Assembly (NCBI GenBank): GCA_030704615.1
Contig: CM060731.1
Span: forward strand, 20,336,001 to 20,400,000
Source: Takakia lepidozioides
Lineage: Eukaryota; Streptophyta; Takakiopsida; Takakiales; Takakiaceae
Length of the DNA: 64,000 bases
Direction of reading: 5' to 3'
Shown here: positions 1-10,016 of the stretch, piece after piece
Layout: each line of letters opens with the position of its first letter
How positions within the stretch are numbered: position 1 is the first letter of the stretch
The notes under the pieces: model-generated
Database searches by the model: none
Told to the model about the DNA's origin: nothing
The model's input: only the letters and a program-made list of their open reading frames with translations
Program-made: the position numbers and the translations under genes

Positions 1-1
1 G

Positions 2-1198
2 GTGTGGTCTTGTTGCCAAGCTCGCAACTTCTTCCCAATGGTGGACTATATTTTTGCAGCCCACACTAACCTGGTTTTCCAGTGGGATGCCCTTCACGGT
101 GACGAGGATCCAGTCCTCCCATGCCGTAAGGGGTCTGATTCAAAGCCATTATATTTCAAGAACTTCTCTACAGTGTGGGCAGACTGGCCAGAATGGACTT
201 ATGAGGACACTGTTCTTGTTGACAACACACCAAGAAAGGCGGCAAACAATCCTCCCTTCAGTGGGATTTTTCCAGAGCCATGGAAGGTGCAACCAGATTC
301 ACCAACTGATGAGTATCTAACAGAGGTGTTGTGGCCTTTCTTGTGGAAGGCATCGAAAGCTGCCAGTATTCCCAAGTTTTTGGAGTCTCAGCCTGTTTTC
401 GGACAACAACCATACAACACTGCTACTGTGAAGGTACAAACATTCTGACAGTGCTCCAGAGGCTACAATTTTGTGGGTTCATTCATTGCATTGCTTTCCT
501 GGATGCTTCTCCTCGGTTGCTTGATTAATGCTAGGTTTTCTTTGCAGCTTTTCATGTTGGTTTTTTTTTGTTTGATTCATACTTGGATTTTGTTTCTATT
601 CACTATTCCTGTTTGCTCATTGCTTTCCTGGTTGTTCTCTGGTCTGTGACACAGGAACTTGTGACAAACAAAGGTGATATTGTCGACAAGCCGGTACAGG
701 CGAGGGGCAAGAGTGTCGACCCGGCGAGGGGCACCCCAAAAGAGGTCTCACCACCACTGGAGACTGCAAATGGAGTAAGTCCAGGCCGTTGTCTTGTTTG
801 TTTTATTTTTTCCAACCTTGGGGCTCTCTTTAATTCGCAAATGTTGAGTGTCCTAGTCGTGTGTATGTCATGGGTTTTCACATCGTGTTCTTTTTTGTGT
901 GGAGTTGGGATCACAGTTCAGGGTGGGTGACGAGGTTCGGCTATTGGATGTGAACTCCAAACGCAAGAAATGTGGAGTAGGGCTGATTGTTGCTCTTCAA
1001 GGTGCTGTGGTGGGTTACGGGTACCCTGCTGTGCCCCTTGATTATGCCTGTGTGTACATCAAAGAGGCATGTGTCAGTAACACCCCTCTACCATATGTGA
1101 ATGGTGTTAGGAAACAGACCGAGTTGGGGCAGGTGGTTGGCCAAACAACACTTTGGAGTCTAAAGTTACTGAAACTTATGGAGCTGCGGAAGGGATAG
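2..1198 (+). CDS. 3' part of a spliced gene: FCP1-like phosphatase segment plus DUF8039-like domain
   Basis: The frame is open from the window edge, so the gene is 5'-truncated. Three exons fit in phase 0: 2-433 (donor GTACAA at 434), 655-774 (donor GTAAGT) and 917-1198 (stop TAG). Exon 1 resembles the C-terminal half of plant FCP1/NLI-interacting-factor (HAD) phosphatase domains: an LVFQWD motif, a KPLYFKNFSTVW segment, a VDNTPRKAANNPP motif in the place of the usual DDSP motif, and an FGQQ tail. The catalytic DxDx(T/V) motif would lie upstream of the window. Exon 2 is a low-complexity linker. Exon 3 has GDEVRLLD, LPYVNGVR, and ELGQVVGQTTLW, resembling DUF8039. The fusion and its position inside a transposon-like segment suggest a captured or element-encoded gene rather than a housekeeping phosphatase. 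The family calls come from motif recognition only. Confidence 0.55.
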
Positions 1199-1740
1199 TC
1201 AATATTGCACTGTTTAACATAGTTATTGATTCTAATAGCACTAGAACATACTAGCTACAACAATTCAGCCCATGTGTGGGCTTGCTTGTTTTTGGCTGGG
1301 CCTTTTGAGGCATGGATTTTTTGACCTTGTGGCTTTTGAGGTGTCCATTGGGACATTGGTCTCATTTGGATTTTTGTAATGTGATTTATAGGGCTTGTAT
1401 TGCCCTGTAGTTGACTATTTTCATTCTCCTTGTGGTTGATAGTATACAGGAGGGATCCATTCTGTTTTCATGTTGGAATTTCACCATGTAATGAAGATTT
1501 TAAATCATTTAATTCACTTTCATTTTAAATAATAATATTAAAAATAATACCATAAAAAAAAAATCCAAGGCTGCAATCTCCATGTTCTTTTAAATATTAA
1601 ATGAAAACTAAAAAATAAAATATAAACATTAAAAATATAAACTATTTCGGAAAACAATCTTAATGACACGTGGCATCACTCTTGCTCAAACCAGAACACG
1701 TGGCAGTATATGACACGACATTCTTTATCCATATTTTCAC
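1199..1740. other. AT-rich gap inside the CACTA-like element
   Basis: This is probably the 3' UTR of the upstream gene followed by AT-rich spacer (A-runs near 1550-1650). Two CACGTGG boxes occur near 1678 and 1697. I see no coding sequence. Confidence 0.5.
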
Positions 1741-1820
1741 CACGTGTAACGATCCGTAGTCATATATTTTGTCTGTGTGCCACATATCACATCTCAAGTG
1801 CAACAGGTGTCCCGCTAACA

Positions 1821-2160
1821 ACTCTCCATGTAGACATCCCTGTAGTCATATGAGCAAGTCATGTAGTTACCATGTGTGAAATCTGCCATAGCACACGTGT
1901 CTCGCTAGCGCCTCTCCATGTAGGCATCACTGTGCAGACATGTAGTCATATGATCATGGCAAGAAGTCATGACATGTCAAATTCGCAGTGGTGTACGTGT
2001 CCATCCGTCGCCTCTCCATGTAGGCATCACTTTGCAGACATATAGTCATATGATCCCCTGACGAATGCATGACGTGTCGCTTGCGCAGTGGCGCACGTGT
2101 CCCACTGAAGCCTCTCCATGTAGGCAGCGCTCAACAGACAATGTAGTCATATATTAGTCA
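1821..2160 (+). repeat. 100-bp tandem repeats with G-box and TAGTCATA motifs
   Basis: Units begin with CCTCTCCATGTAGGCA at 1911, 2011 and 2111, an exact 100-bp spacing. A degenerate 90-bp unit starts at 1821 and the last unit is partial. Each unit carries a TAGTCATA(TG) motif about 30 bp in and an ACGTGTC(C) motif near its end. Further TAGTCAT copies follow to about 2340. Position and spacing fit the subterminal repeat array of a CACTA element, although the motifs have no demonstrated function here. Confidence 0.8.
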
Positions 2161-2445
2161 TATAGTTGTGACTGCAACCCTCTCTGCAGCAGGATTCCAG
2201 GTGCCACGCAAGCAGTCACGGATATGACTTGCAAAACGCAGTCCTAAAGACTAGTCGCTATGACAGGGTTTTTTTCACTACAAAGTGATGTAGTCATGAA
2301 CGCATATAAGACTGAAAAAATAGTCATATGTGAAGTCATAAAAACGCTCATCTGTTGTAGTGTAAGCAAAGGACAATGAAATGTGCATTTGCTGATCAGT
2401 TGAAACATTGGTCAACAAGTCAAATCCAAAGGCAAATACAAACAG

Positions 2446-2661
2446 ATGTTCGAGCATGAAGATGTTGATATAATAGCTGATGATAGACTTGTGTTTGATG
2501 AAGTACCTGACGTGTACTTGGATTATACAATCGTAGGGGTGATGAGCCGTTGTCTAGCTGATATGGATATTAACAAGCCTGCTGATCTCCCAGATCTGAA
2601 TTGCAATCCAGATGGTGGGGACCTGCAGAAGCTAGATGATTTGATTGATCAACACACCTAG
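2446..2661 (+). CDS. Short acidic open frame, unrecognised
   Basis: This 71-codon frame opens with ATG and is rich in Asp, Glu and Leu (DVDIIADD, DLPDLNCNPDGGD). It lies between the CACTA-like end and the 5' LTR. I recognise no family. It may be the C-terminal remnant of an older element or simply a chance frame. Confidence 0.15.
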   Translation: MFEHEDVDIIADDRLVFDEVPDVYLDYTIVGVMSRCLADMDINKPADLPDLNCNPDGGDLQKLDDLIDQHT

Positions 2662-2793
2662 TCATTTGTTTGAGATTTTAGGCATTCTTTTATAAAGTTT
2701 TTGGAATTTCGACATTTTTTCCCAAATTCTCACTTAATTATTAGGCATATTCATTTCTAGTTATTTAGTGCCGGATCAGCCCTCCCACTACGG

Positions 2794-3146
2794 TAGATTA
2801 GGATAACAGACTGAGCTGGCACTTTTCTATGGCTTAGCTGGAATGACATCTGAGTAGCTTATGTGTAATGGCCACATGGCCTGAGGATTAGGTGACGTTC
2901 TAATACTACTTAAACCTATGTGCGAAGGCAAACCGGGTAGTGGATTTGATCTCACAAGATGTACGGTGCATGTGTTGGATTTGGTACTACGAGCTTGCAT
3001 ATGATTTGGATGAACGTTTGAACTCAGTGAGCTTAATTTGTTAGTGGTGATTCCGTCCTATCTAGCAAGGTCCGTTCTACAAAGCTACAACCCAGAGCTA
3101 CAACCCCTGTGTTGGTAATTCCTGGACGAAAGGGGGAATAAACCCC
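2794..3146 (+). repeat. 5' LTR (recognisable core)
   Basis: It matches 8336-8675 over its whole length. Shared landmarks are TAGATTAGGATAA at the start, ATGGCCACATGGCCTGAGG, GAAGGCAAACCGGGT and GGACGAAAGGGGGAATAAAC at the end. True ends may lie slightly outside, because TG...CA termini were not fixed. Confidence 0.85.
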
Positions 3147-3347
3147 GGCCCGGACTCTTGGTGGAGATGGGGGGCAACTGAATCGCTACTGTCAACGGAT
3201 GAAACTAATCATTTTGCGGTAACTGTTTGTGACAAGGAGAATAAGGTACAGTTGCCAGGGCGCAATGGCGGCGCTCTCTACTCCTTGTCTTTTGTGAGCT
3301 TACTGCTAACTTCTGTGAGCTTGTGAAGAACGTATTTGCAGATAGCT

Positions 3348-5093
3348 ATGGCGTCGTCTTCTAACTCTGAGTCGATTGTCCCTGAAGTCACTCCGGAACG
3401 CGACTTTGAACTGACTTTCATTCACGAACTACAAGTGCGTTTGTGTGAAGATATTATCCGGTACGCTACATTTGACAAAAACGAGCCCTAGCCGCGTGAA
3501 GAAATCGAGCTTGACACCCCCTCGGATTTTTGGGTTGCCAAGTTTGAGGCAGAGGCTGCGGAGGAAGCGGCCAATGAGGTGACAACTCCGGCCCAAAAAC
3601 GTGAGCAAAAATGCAAGGTGGAACGAGCTCTACAAGGCGCTTGGGCTGGGAAGTTGCTCCAAGTTCTGCATGCGGATGAGATTGCTGCGAAGTTGCCTTT
3701 TTCCTATGCTCAAGGAGTGCATGCATGGTGGTGAACTGTTCAGTTGGGCGGAGGTGGGCATCCCCCAGTTTACTGTCTCCAAGGATGTGCACACTGACCT
3801 TGAAAGTTTTGCTTTTCCACACAAAGTTTCTAGTCCATTGAGGTTGTGGGAGTTTATCAGGGGAAAGAGTGCCATTTAATTTGCTAATCTACAGCCTGTT
3901 GGTATTGTTTCTTCAACACCCGAGCCCGCCTGGGAAGAGGTAGTTGCTGGAGTACTTGCACAACGCTTTTCGCATAGTGCGTCGGATGTTGTTGTCTTCC
4001 TTGGCAGGAACTCCAAGCAAGAGCGATTGGGTTTGACTCAATTGGCAGAAGCTCCCAGCTAGTACCCTCCTCATACCCTAGTGGTCAAGGAAAGAACTGT
4101 CTGCACGGTGGTGAAAGTATCATTTTGGCTCAAGACTGACAGAGAAGTCTGGCAGCAGTTGGGCGAGGCAGTGTATCTGCTGCCCAAGTATCGTTACATC
4201 AGTAGTCATTGTGTGGTGGATTGGGAAGACTACATACAGGCTCCGTCTGACCGGAGGTAAGCTGTGTTTGGTCCTTGCTCATGCCAGTCTACACTAGAGC
4301 CATGTTGGAAAAGAAGGCAGAGGAGATGGTAGGGTTAAGTGAGCTGGAAGCCCGTAGAGAGAGAGAGTTAGCCGCTGAACATAATGAGGGTACTCAAGGT
4401 GAAACATCTACTGGTAATGTGAGGGCAGAAAAGGATAAAGCTACCCATGAACCAGCCTTGGAGGTAGAAGAATTATGTGAGGCCATGGGTGTCATATCAA
4501 ACTGTTCTCCTTTCTTGAAGATGTTGATTAACCAGAATACTCCTATGGTGACTGTAAGTAAGCCCGTTGACTCTGCTGCCAGAATGCACAAACAACCATA
4601 CCCTGAATATGACTTGGGTGAGGATTTTGAATCCTATTTGGAGTTTTTTGACATCGGCAAGGAAATCAACTCAATTTCCCACCGATTCATTGTTAAAACC
4701 TTTTGTGTTTGTTTGAAAGGTGAGGCTCGCAAAATCCTTGAGTCCAACATTAAGGGCAAAAATGAGCTGACTTGGGATGAGGCTAGAGAATTAGTAGGTA
4801 AATTGTTTCGTGAAGCCAAGCCAATAGCTTACACTGTTCCTGAGCTAACCTTCGTCTCTGGTGACAGTTTGTGGAAATACTACACTGATCTTCGCACATC
4901 AGAATGTAAGGCTATTGATGATCCCTCTGAACGACCGGCCATCCTGAAACATTGTTTCATCAAGGGATTACCTCCAGCAGAAAGAGTGTTTTTGCAGAAA
5001 CAACGCTATCATCATCTTAGTATGGTTCGGGTGATAGATCTTAAACTCCAATCTGCTAAGGGGCTGGAAGTCACCATTGCACACAGCCTATGA
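3348..5093 (+). pseudogene. gypsy gag remnant
   Basis: An ATG at 3348 opens a frame that meets TAG at 3489-3491. Related reading continues in shifted frames. The best preserved part is 4275-5093, where residues resemble the retrotransposon gag capsid: a YPEYDLGEDFESYLEFFD stretch, a KGEARKILES helix, and a LKHCFIKGLPP motif. No CCHC zinc knuckle is visible. It is non-functional as it stands. Confidence 0.7.
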
Positions 5094-7980
5094 GCCGCTT
5101 GCAGGTTTGGTCACTTGCCAATTAGGATTAGTGGAAAGACTGTAGTTCTAACTTGCATTGTCACACTGGGTGAACAATTTTTGCTGGGTCGATTAGACTG
5201 GATGAAAGGGGCAGAGGCCGGTATTGACGTGCTGGACAATATTATATGGCTGCATAACGGTGAGGGCAACCCATATAAGGTAAGCCTTGCCCCTGTCTCA
5301 CTTGCTGCGGGTACCTCCATGGCAAACTTCGCTAAGTTGAAGATGCAGGCAACCAATATGCGTGAGTAGGTGGGTTTACACTACAATTGGTCCCGATTCA
5401 GTCAATTTGCTGATGATACCTGTTTACATCAGTGGCAATCCCCCCCCCCCCCAAGGTAAGAAGGGAGGCTCTCCCTTGCCTGTGCCGAAAAACTCTTTAT
5501 TGCTACGCTCACCAATTGATTTTGTGATCCATGCTTTCTCTCAACGCATAGTAATTACGTTGCTGGCTTATGTGTGTCCCAAAGGTCACTTCCTTGAAGT
5601 CGAGGGGTGGAAGAAATTAACCTTGCAAAAACATTGCTTAGTTGCAGCAATACTCATAGATCGGGGTTTCAAGGGTGAAGTATGCTTACTCATCGCTAAC
5701 CCTGAACGTATCAATGTGACTGTGAGGAAGGGCCAGGTGCTTGCTCGTTTATCAGCTCTGCCTCCCTCAGATCTCTCCTCTGTTCGGGGTGCTTTACATT
5801 TATATAACATAGGGTTGGTGGATTCTCCGGTGGATCAGCTACAATCGTTTGCTGCTCATAAGGGGCCAGCTGCTTCCCCAAGCCACAACCCAGAGCCAGA
5901 GGTTCACTTCTAGCAAGTTATACATGATATTAAGGTAGGGGATCACCTTACTCCTGATCAAAAGCTTCAGCTTCATGAATTCATTCGTCGTAACCTGGAC
6001 GTGTTTAGCAAATGACCTCATGACTTGGGCAGAACTGAGATCCCCCAGCATGATATTGTCACTGATGGCAAGCCAATTAAGCAATACGCCTATCGAGAAA
6101 GTGTACGAGAACGCAAGGTCAAGAGGAAATTTCTCGCATGCTTGACGCAGGTGTGATCACCCCCTCTATCTCACCTTGGGCTAGTCCAATCGTTTTAGTT
6201 GGAAAGAAAGATGGTTGAACCAGATTCTGTGTTGATTTTCGTCGATTAAATGATATTACCAAGAAAGACGTTTACCCTTTGCCACTCATTAATGAGACAT
6301 TGACTAGCTGAATGGTGCTACCATATTCTCTTCGTTGGATCTGGAAGCATGATTTTGGCAAGTCCCTTTGACTGCTACTGCCAAGGAAAAAACTGCATTT
6401 ATTTGTAGGATGGGCATGTACTAGTTCGAAACCATGCCATTTGGGCTGTGTAATGCCACTGCAACCTTCCAAAGGCTCATGGATGTCGTCTTAGGGAACC
6501 TCAGATGGGAATGCGTGCTGGTCTATATCGATGATATCGATGTTTATTCCACGACCTTCGAAGCTCACCTGTTGGATTTGCAAAAGGTGGTGTGTAGACT
6601 CAGGGCTGCAGGTCTGAAAGTTAAGGATAAAAAGTGTGACTTTTGCATGGAGCAGTTGCACTTCCTTGGGCATTTGTTGTCTGCTGCAGGCATTAGTCCC
6701 GACCCCAGCAAGATACAGGCAGTATGGGACTACCCTGTCCTAAAGATAAGCAATGCGTTGACCAAAGGACTGAGCTTATGCTTTACAGTCTGCATACAAC
6801 CTTATATACAGCCAACTGAATATGAAGTCAGGGATCTTGAAAGGGAGACAACGGGGCAGACGTCACTTCCTATTCACCTGCATATCCAAGCTCCTCATGA
6901 GGCAAGTGAACTATCACTTACCCACCCACCGGGAAAGTGAAGGGAGGTTGTTCAGGATGAATGCTTTGGAAGATATATCTACTATGGAAGTCCCTCCTAG
7001 GTCAACTGTCCCTACCTTCCTTGAATTATATCATGCCTCTACATTCGCTGGTCATTTGGGGGTTACAAAGACAGTCAAACGATTACATGAACAATATCAC
7101 TGGAAAGGGTTAGTAAAAGACGTCTCAGCTTTCATTGCAAGATGTGTACCCTATCATGCTAAGATCATACTGCCTAGAACCGAGGCACCACTTCCCTTAT
7201 AGCCCTTTTACAGCCAATCCCTGTCACTGAACCTTTTGTAAAGGTTAGGCTTAGATCTAGTTGGACCTCTTAAACCCATGTTCAAGGGTCATGCATACCT
7301 TGCTGTAGCTACGGATTACCTAACGAAATGGGTTGAGCTCAGACCTCTGTTTGTTGAGGACAGTGATGATGTAGTACAATTCTTCTTTGATAAGGTGATT
7401 CTCTACCATTGATGCCCTCTTGAGATCATCACGGATCAAGGTACTGAATTCTGCAACCAACTTATGGAGATTGTGTGCTTTAATTTGAATACGAAACATG
7501 CTGTGACTGCTCCCTATAGCCCCCAATGCAATGGCTTGACGGAACGTTTTAACAAAACCATGTGTCAGATGCTGGAGAAAAATGTGGCTCTTATCGACAA
7601 GTGAGACATAGCCATTCCAATTTTTTTGTTTGCCTACCGCACTTCCATCCAGGTTAGTACTAAGATCTCGCCTTTTGAATTGCTGTATGATCGGAAATGC
7701 CGTATTCCCTTGCATATTTCCTGGCTGCAAGTTTCTGCCACTGAGCCTGAAAATTTGGAGGAATTCTTGCTAACTATGGATGCCAAGTGTCGCGTTTGCG
7801 TGAGACTGCCAAGTCTAATATTGTTTTTGTTCAGGCCTCTCAAGCAAAACATTATAATCGCAGGGTGGTTTACTGCGAAGCTTTTAAGGTTGGGCAATCT
7901 GTTTGTGTAAGGTTGCAACTAGATAAACTAGTTTCTAAAGCCAAACGCTGAATCGATGGTCCACTTGATTTCTGAGATCC
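5094..7980 (+). pseudogene. gypsy pol remnant: protease-like, RT, integrase
   Basis: 5115-5369 resembles the aspartic-protease region (VTLGEQFLLGRLDWM), but the catalytic D-S/T-G is not evident. 5920-6760 is reverse transcriptase: MPFGLCNATATFQRLMD at 6434, the catalytic YIDD within VYIDDIDVYS near 6521, and the FLGHLLSAAG motif. It contains several stops, including TGA after FSK near 6013. 6960-7200 is the integrase zinc-binding domain, in which the second Cys of the CxxC pair is Tyr (CVPYH). 7250-7780 is the integrase core with TDYLTKW, ITDQGTEF and GLTERFN (DDE residues), interrupted at 7411 and 7602. RNase H is essentially deleted. Confidence 0.88.
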
Positions 7981-8335
7981 TGCCTAGTAGTCAGTATGTA
8001 CTCTTGCCTCAACATGCTTCTACTCCTGCTAGTTATGTACATGTCTCCTTGTTAGTTCTCTGCACACTGACGTTTGACTTAATTTGTTACCGTTAGTATA
8101 GTTTGAGTTCTTTTTTTTTGAATTCATAGCTCGCAGGAGGCTCGCTGATCTAGTGGGGCCAGCATGCCTCACATATGTGAAGGTAGGATTTCTCCTCACC
8201 TATTTTTTGGTCTTAGATAAATGTACACCGGATGAAGCCCAGATGAACTGCTACGTTGATGTAACTAGGATGAGCTGGTACAACTAAAGGTATTAATATA
8301 TACTTGTCTTTTTTAAACAGCTAGTTTCTTTGGAT

Positions 8336-8675
8336 TAGATTAGGATAATAGACTGAGCTAGCACTTTTCTATGGCTCAGCTCGAATGGCCGCATCTGAGT
8401 AGCCTATGTATAATGGCCACATGGCCTGAGGATTAGGTGATGTTCTAATACTATTTAAACCTATGCGCGAAGGCAAACCGGGTGGTGGATTTGATCTCAC
8501 AAGTGTATAGTGCATGTGTTGGATTTGGTACTTTGAGCTTGCATATGATTTGGATGAACGTTTGAACTCAGTGAGCTTTGTTAGTGGTGATTCTGTCTTA
8601 TCTAGCAAGGTCCGTTCTATAGAGCTACAACCCTTGTGTCGGTAATTCTCGGACGAAAGGGGGAATAAACCCCCC
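8336..8675 (+). repeat. 3' LTR (recognisable core)
   Basis: This is the direct repeat partner of 2794-3146, differing by scattered substitutions and small indels. It ends about 230 bp before the ATG of the F-box gene, so the LTR may supply or disturb that gene's promoter. Confidence 0.85.
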
Positions 8676-8906
8676 ACCCCCCAATCTTGCCTCATAGTGT
8701 GGAGACGGAGATATATTGTTCAACATTCTCCTCAAGTCCCATTCTCGTCTGCGTTCTTCTCTCTATCGTCTCTGCAGAGCCCTTCTCATATTCTCGCTTA
8801 AGGAGAGGCTGGGATTTACGCGCAAGTGTTCATCTTGGCCTCCCATTCTTCTTATCTAGATCAGTATACTTAGCAAAACATTGAAAAACATAGGGCGAGA
8901 CCAGGG

Positions 8907-10016
8907 ATGGACTCGACAATGTGGAGCAAGCTCCCTTCCGAGTTGTTGGAGTGTCATGTGTTGCCATTCCTACCATACGGACGACTTCAGCGATTTCGCC
9001 GTGTGTGCAAGCGATGAAATGTGCTTATTTGGGATCCATGCTTCTTGGCGCTTCGCAAGCCTGGGAGATATGGGCAATGCTTTATGTTTTGCGCGGATCT
9101 CAAAGTGCAAGTTTTTGATCCATTTGTTGGTGGCTGGACAAGCATCGACCTATTACAACGCCTGCGACAGCAATGGAGTGAATTTGGTTACCCGGTGTGG
9201 CACTATCTTGTGTCAGCGGCAAGAGGTCTATTCTTGATCGCGTCACGAACAGACGCTCGTCATGGTCAGTACACCGTGTGCAACCCTATGTCAAAATGCT
9301 GCAGACCACTGCCCTCGAGAAGCTGCTTGGTCGATGCTGCATTGGTGCAGTTGGTGGTGCACGAGGAGGGCTCCTACAAGGTCCTTATGATAGAGAAGTC
9401 ATGCAAAATGTATGTGTATGACTCAATCTCGAACTGTTGGAATAAACTTGCTAGCATGCCTGTACATGGTAATCGGAGCGAGCGAGCATTGAATTCAATA
9501 AGAAGCGTTATGTGTGGTGATGTTCTGTACGCCGTCTCTTACATACGTGACTCAGAGATACCCGGGAGATTGCTAGCATACAACATGACGAGTGGTGTCT
9601 GGACTGATACATGGATGCCCACTGCTTGTGTATACAGTCCCCGATACCTCGTAGGGAGCAGTGGGCGCCTCTTTCTGGTTGGCCCTACTGGCCGTTTAGG
9701 GTTGCCACCTTGTGACATCCCAAAAGGCATAGGTTTGTGGGAATTAACGTTCTCCACCAGACAGTGGAAGGAGGTAGGGACAATTCCAGATCAGTTGTGT
9801 GAGGAACTATTCGAACATCACTTGAAAAGAGGGCGTTGGTGGAACGCTATAGGGTGTGATGGTCTCATCTTGTTCAAGACTGATCAGGCACGGACGTTGG
9901 TGTATAACTTGTGGCAAGCATCGTGGGGCTGGCTTCCTCTTGCCCCGAACACAACAGTCTTGCAAGCTTCAGAGTGTGGTTTTGTTAGCCATCTTAGTTT
10001 AGACAGAAATGTGTAG
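8907..10016 (+). pseudogene. F-box/kelch-type protein with premature stop in the F-box
   Basis: Translation from ATG 8907 gives an F-box start (MWSKLPSELLECHVLPFLP, then LQRFRRVCKR), then TGA at 9015-9017, then the same frame continues (NVLIWDPCFLALRKP) for 333 more codons to TAG at 10014-10016. The F-box family has Trp at this position (CKRWN), so a TGG to TGA change explains the stop. The rest has the beta-propeller look of plant F-box/kelch substrate receptors for SCF ubiquitin ligases (MYVYDSISNCWNKLASMP, then VWTDTWMP, then LWELTFSTRQWKEVG). Without the stop the protein would be about 369 aa, a normal length. No splice sites would remove the TGA. A downstream start would give a protein lacking the F-box. 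A sequencing error is possible. Confidence 0.8.

Larger units (their letters stand above)
1..2362 (+). mobile_element. Right part of a probable CACTA (En/Spm-type) DNA transposon
   Basis: The stretch ends at TTGTAGTG (2355-2362), the usual right terminus of CACTA elements. Read inward from that end the sequence is CACTACAACAGATGAGCG, a CACTA-type terminal inverted repeat. The last 600 bp carry dense short repeats (TAGTCATA, CACGTG) as expected of subterminal transposase-binding arrays. A spliced gene with a DUF8039-like domain, which I recall from plant transposon-associated proteins, lies inside. A second CACTACAA at 2276-2283 faces the terminal TTGTAGTG. The left end is outside the window, so neither the matching repeat nor the 3-bp target duplication can be checked. 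Confidence 0.42.
2794..8675 (+). mobile_element. Decayed Ty3/gypsy LTR retrotransposon
   Basis: The element consists of two direct repeats in the same orientation flanking remnants of gag, protease-like, reverse transcriptase and integrase regions in gypsy order (RT before integrase). Every coding part is broken by stops or frameshifts. Between the end of RT (near 6735) and the integrase zinc-binding region (near 7010) only about 270 bp remain, so most of the RNase H region has been lost. The repeats look about 90% identical by eye, so it is an old copy. A canonical primer-binding site and polypurine tract were not recognised. Confidence 0.9.
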
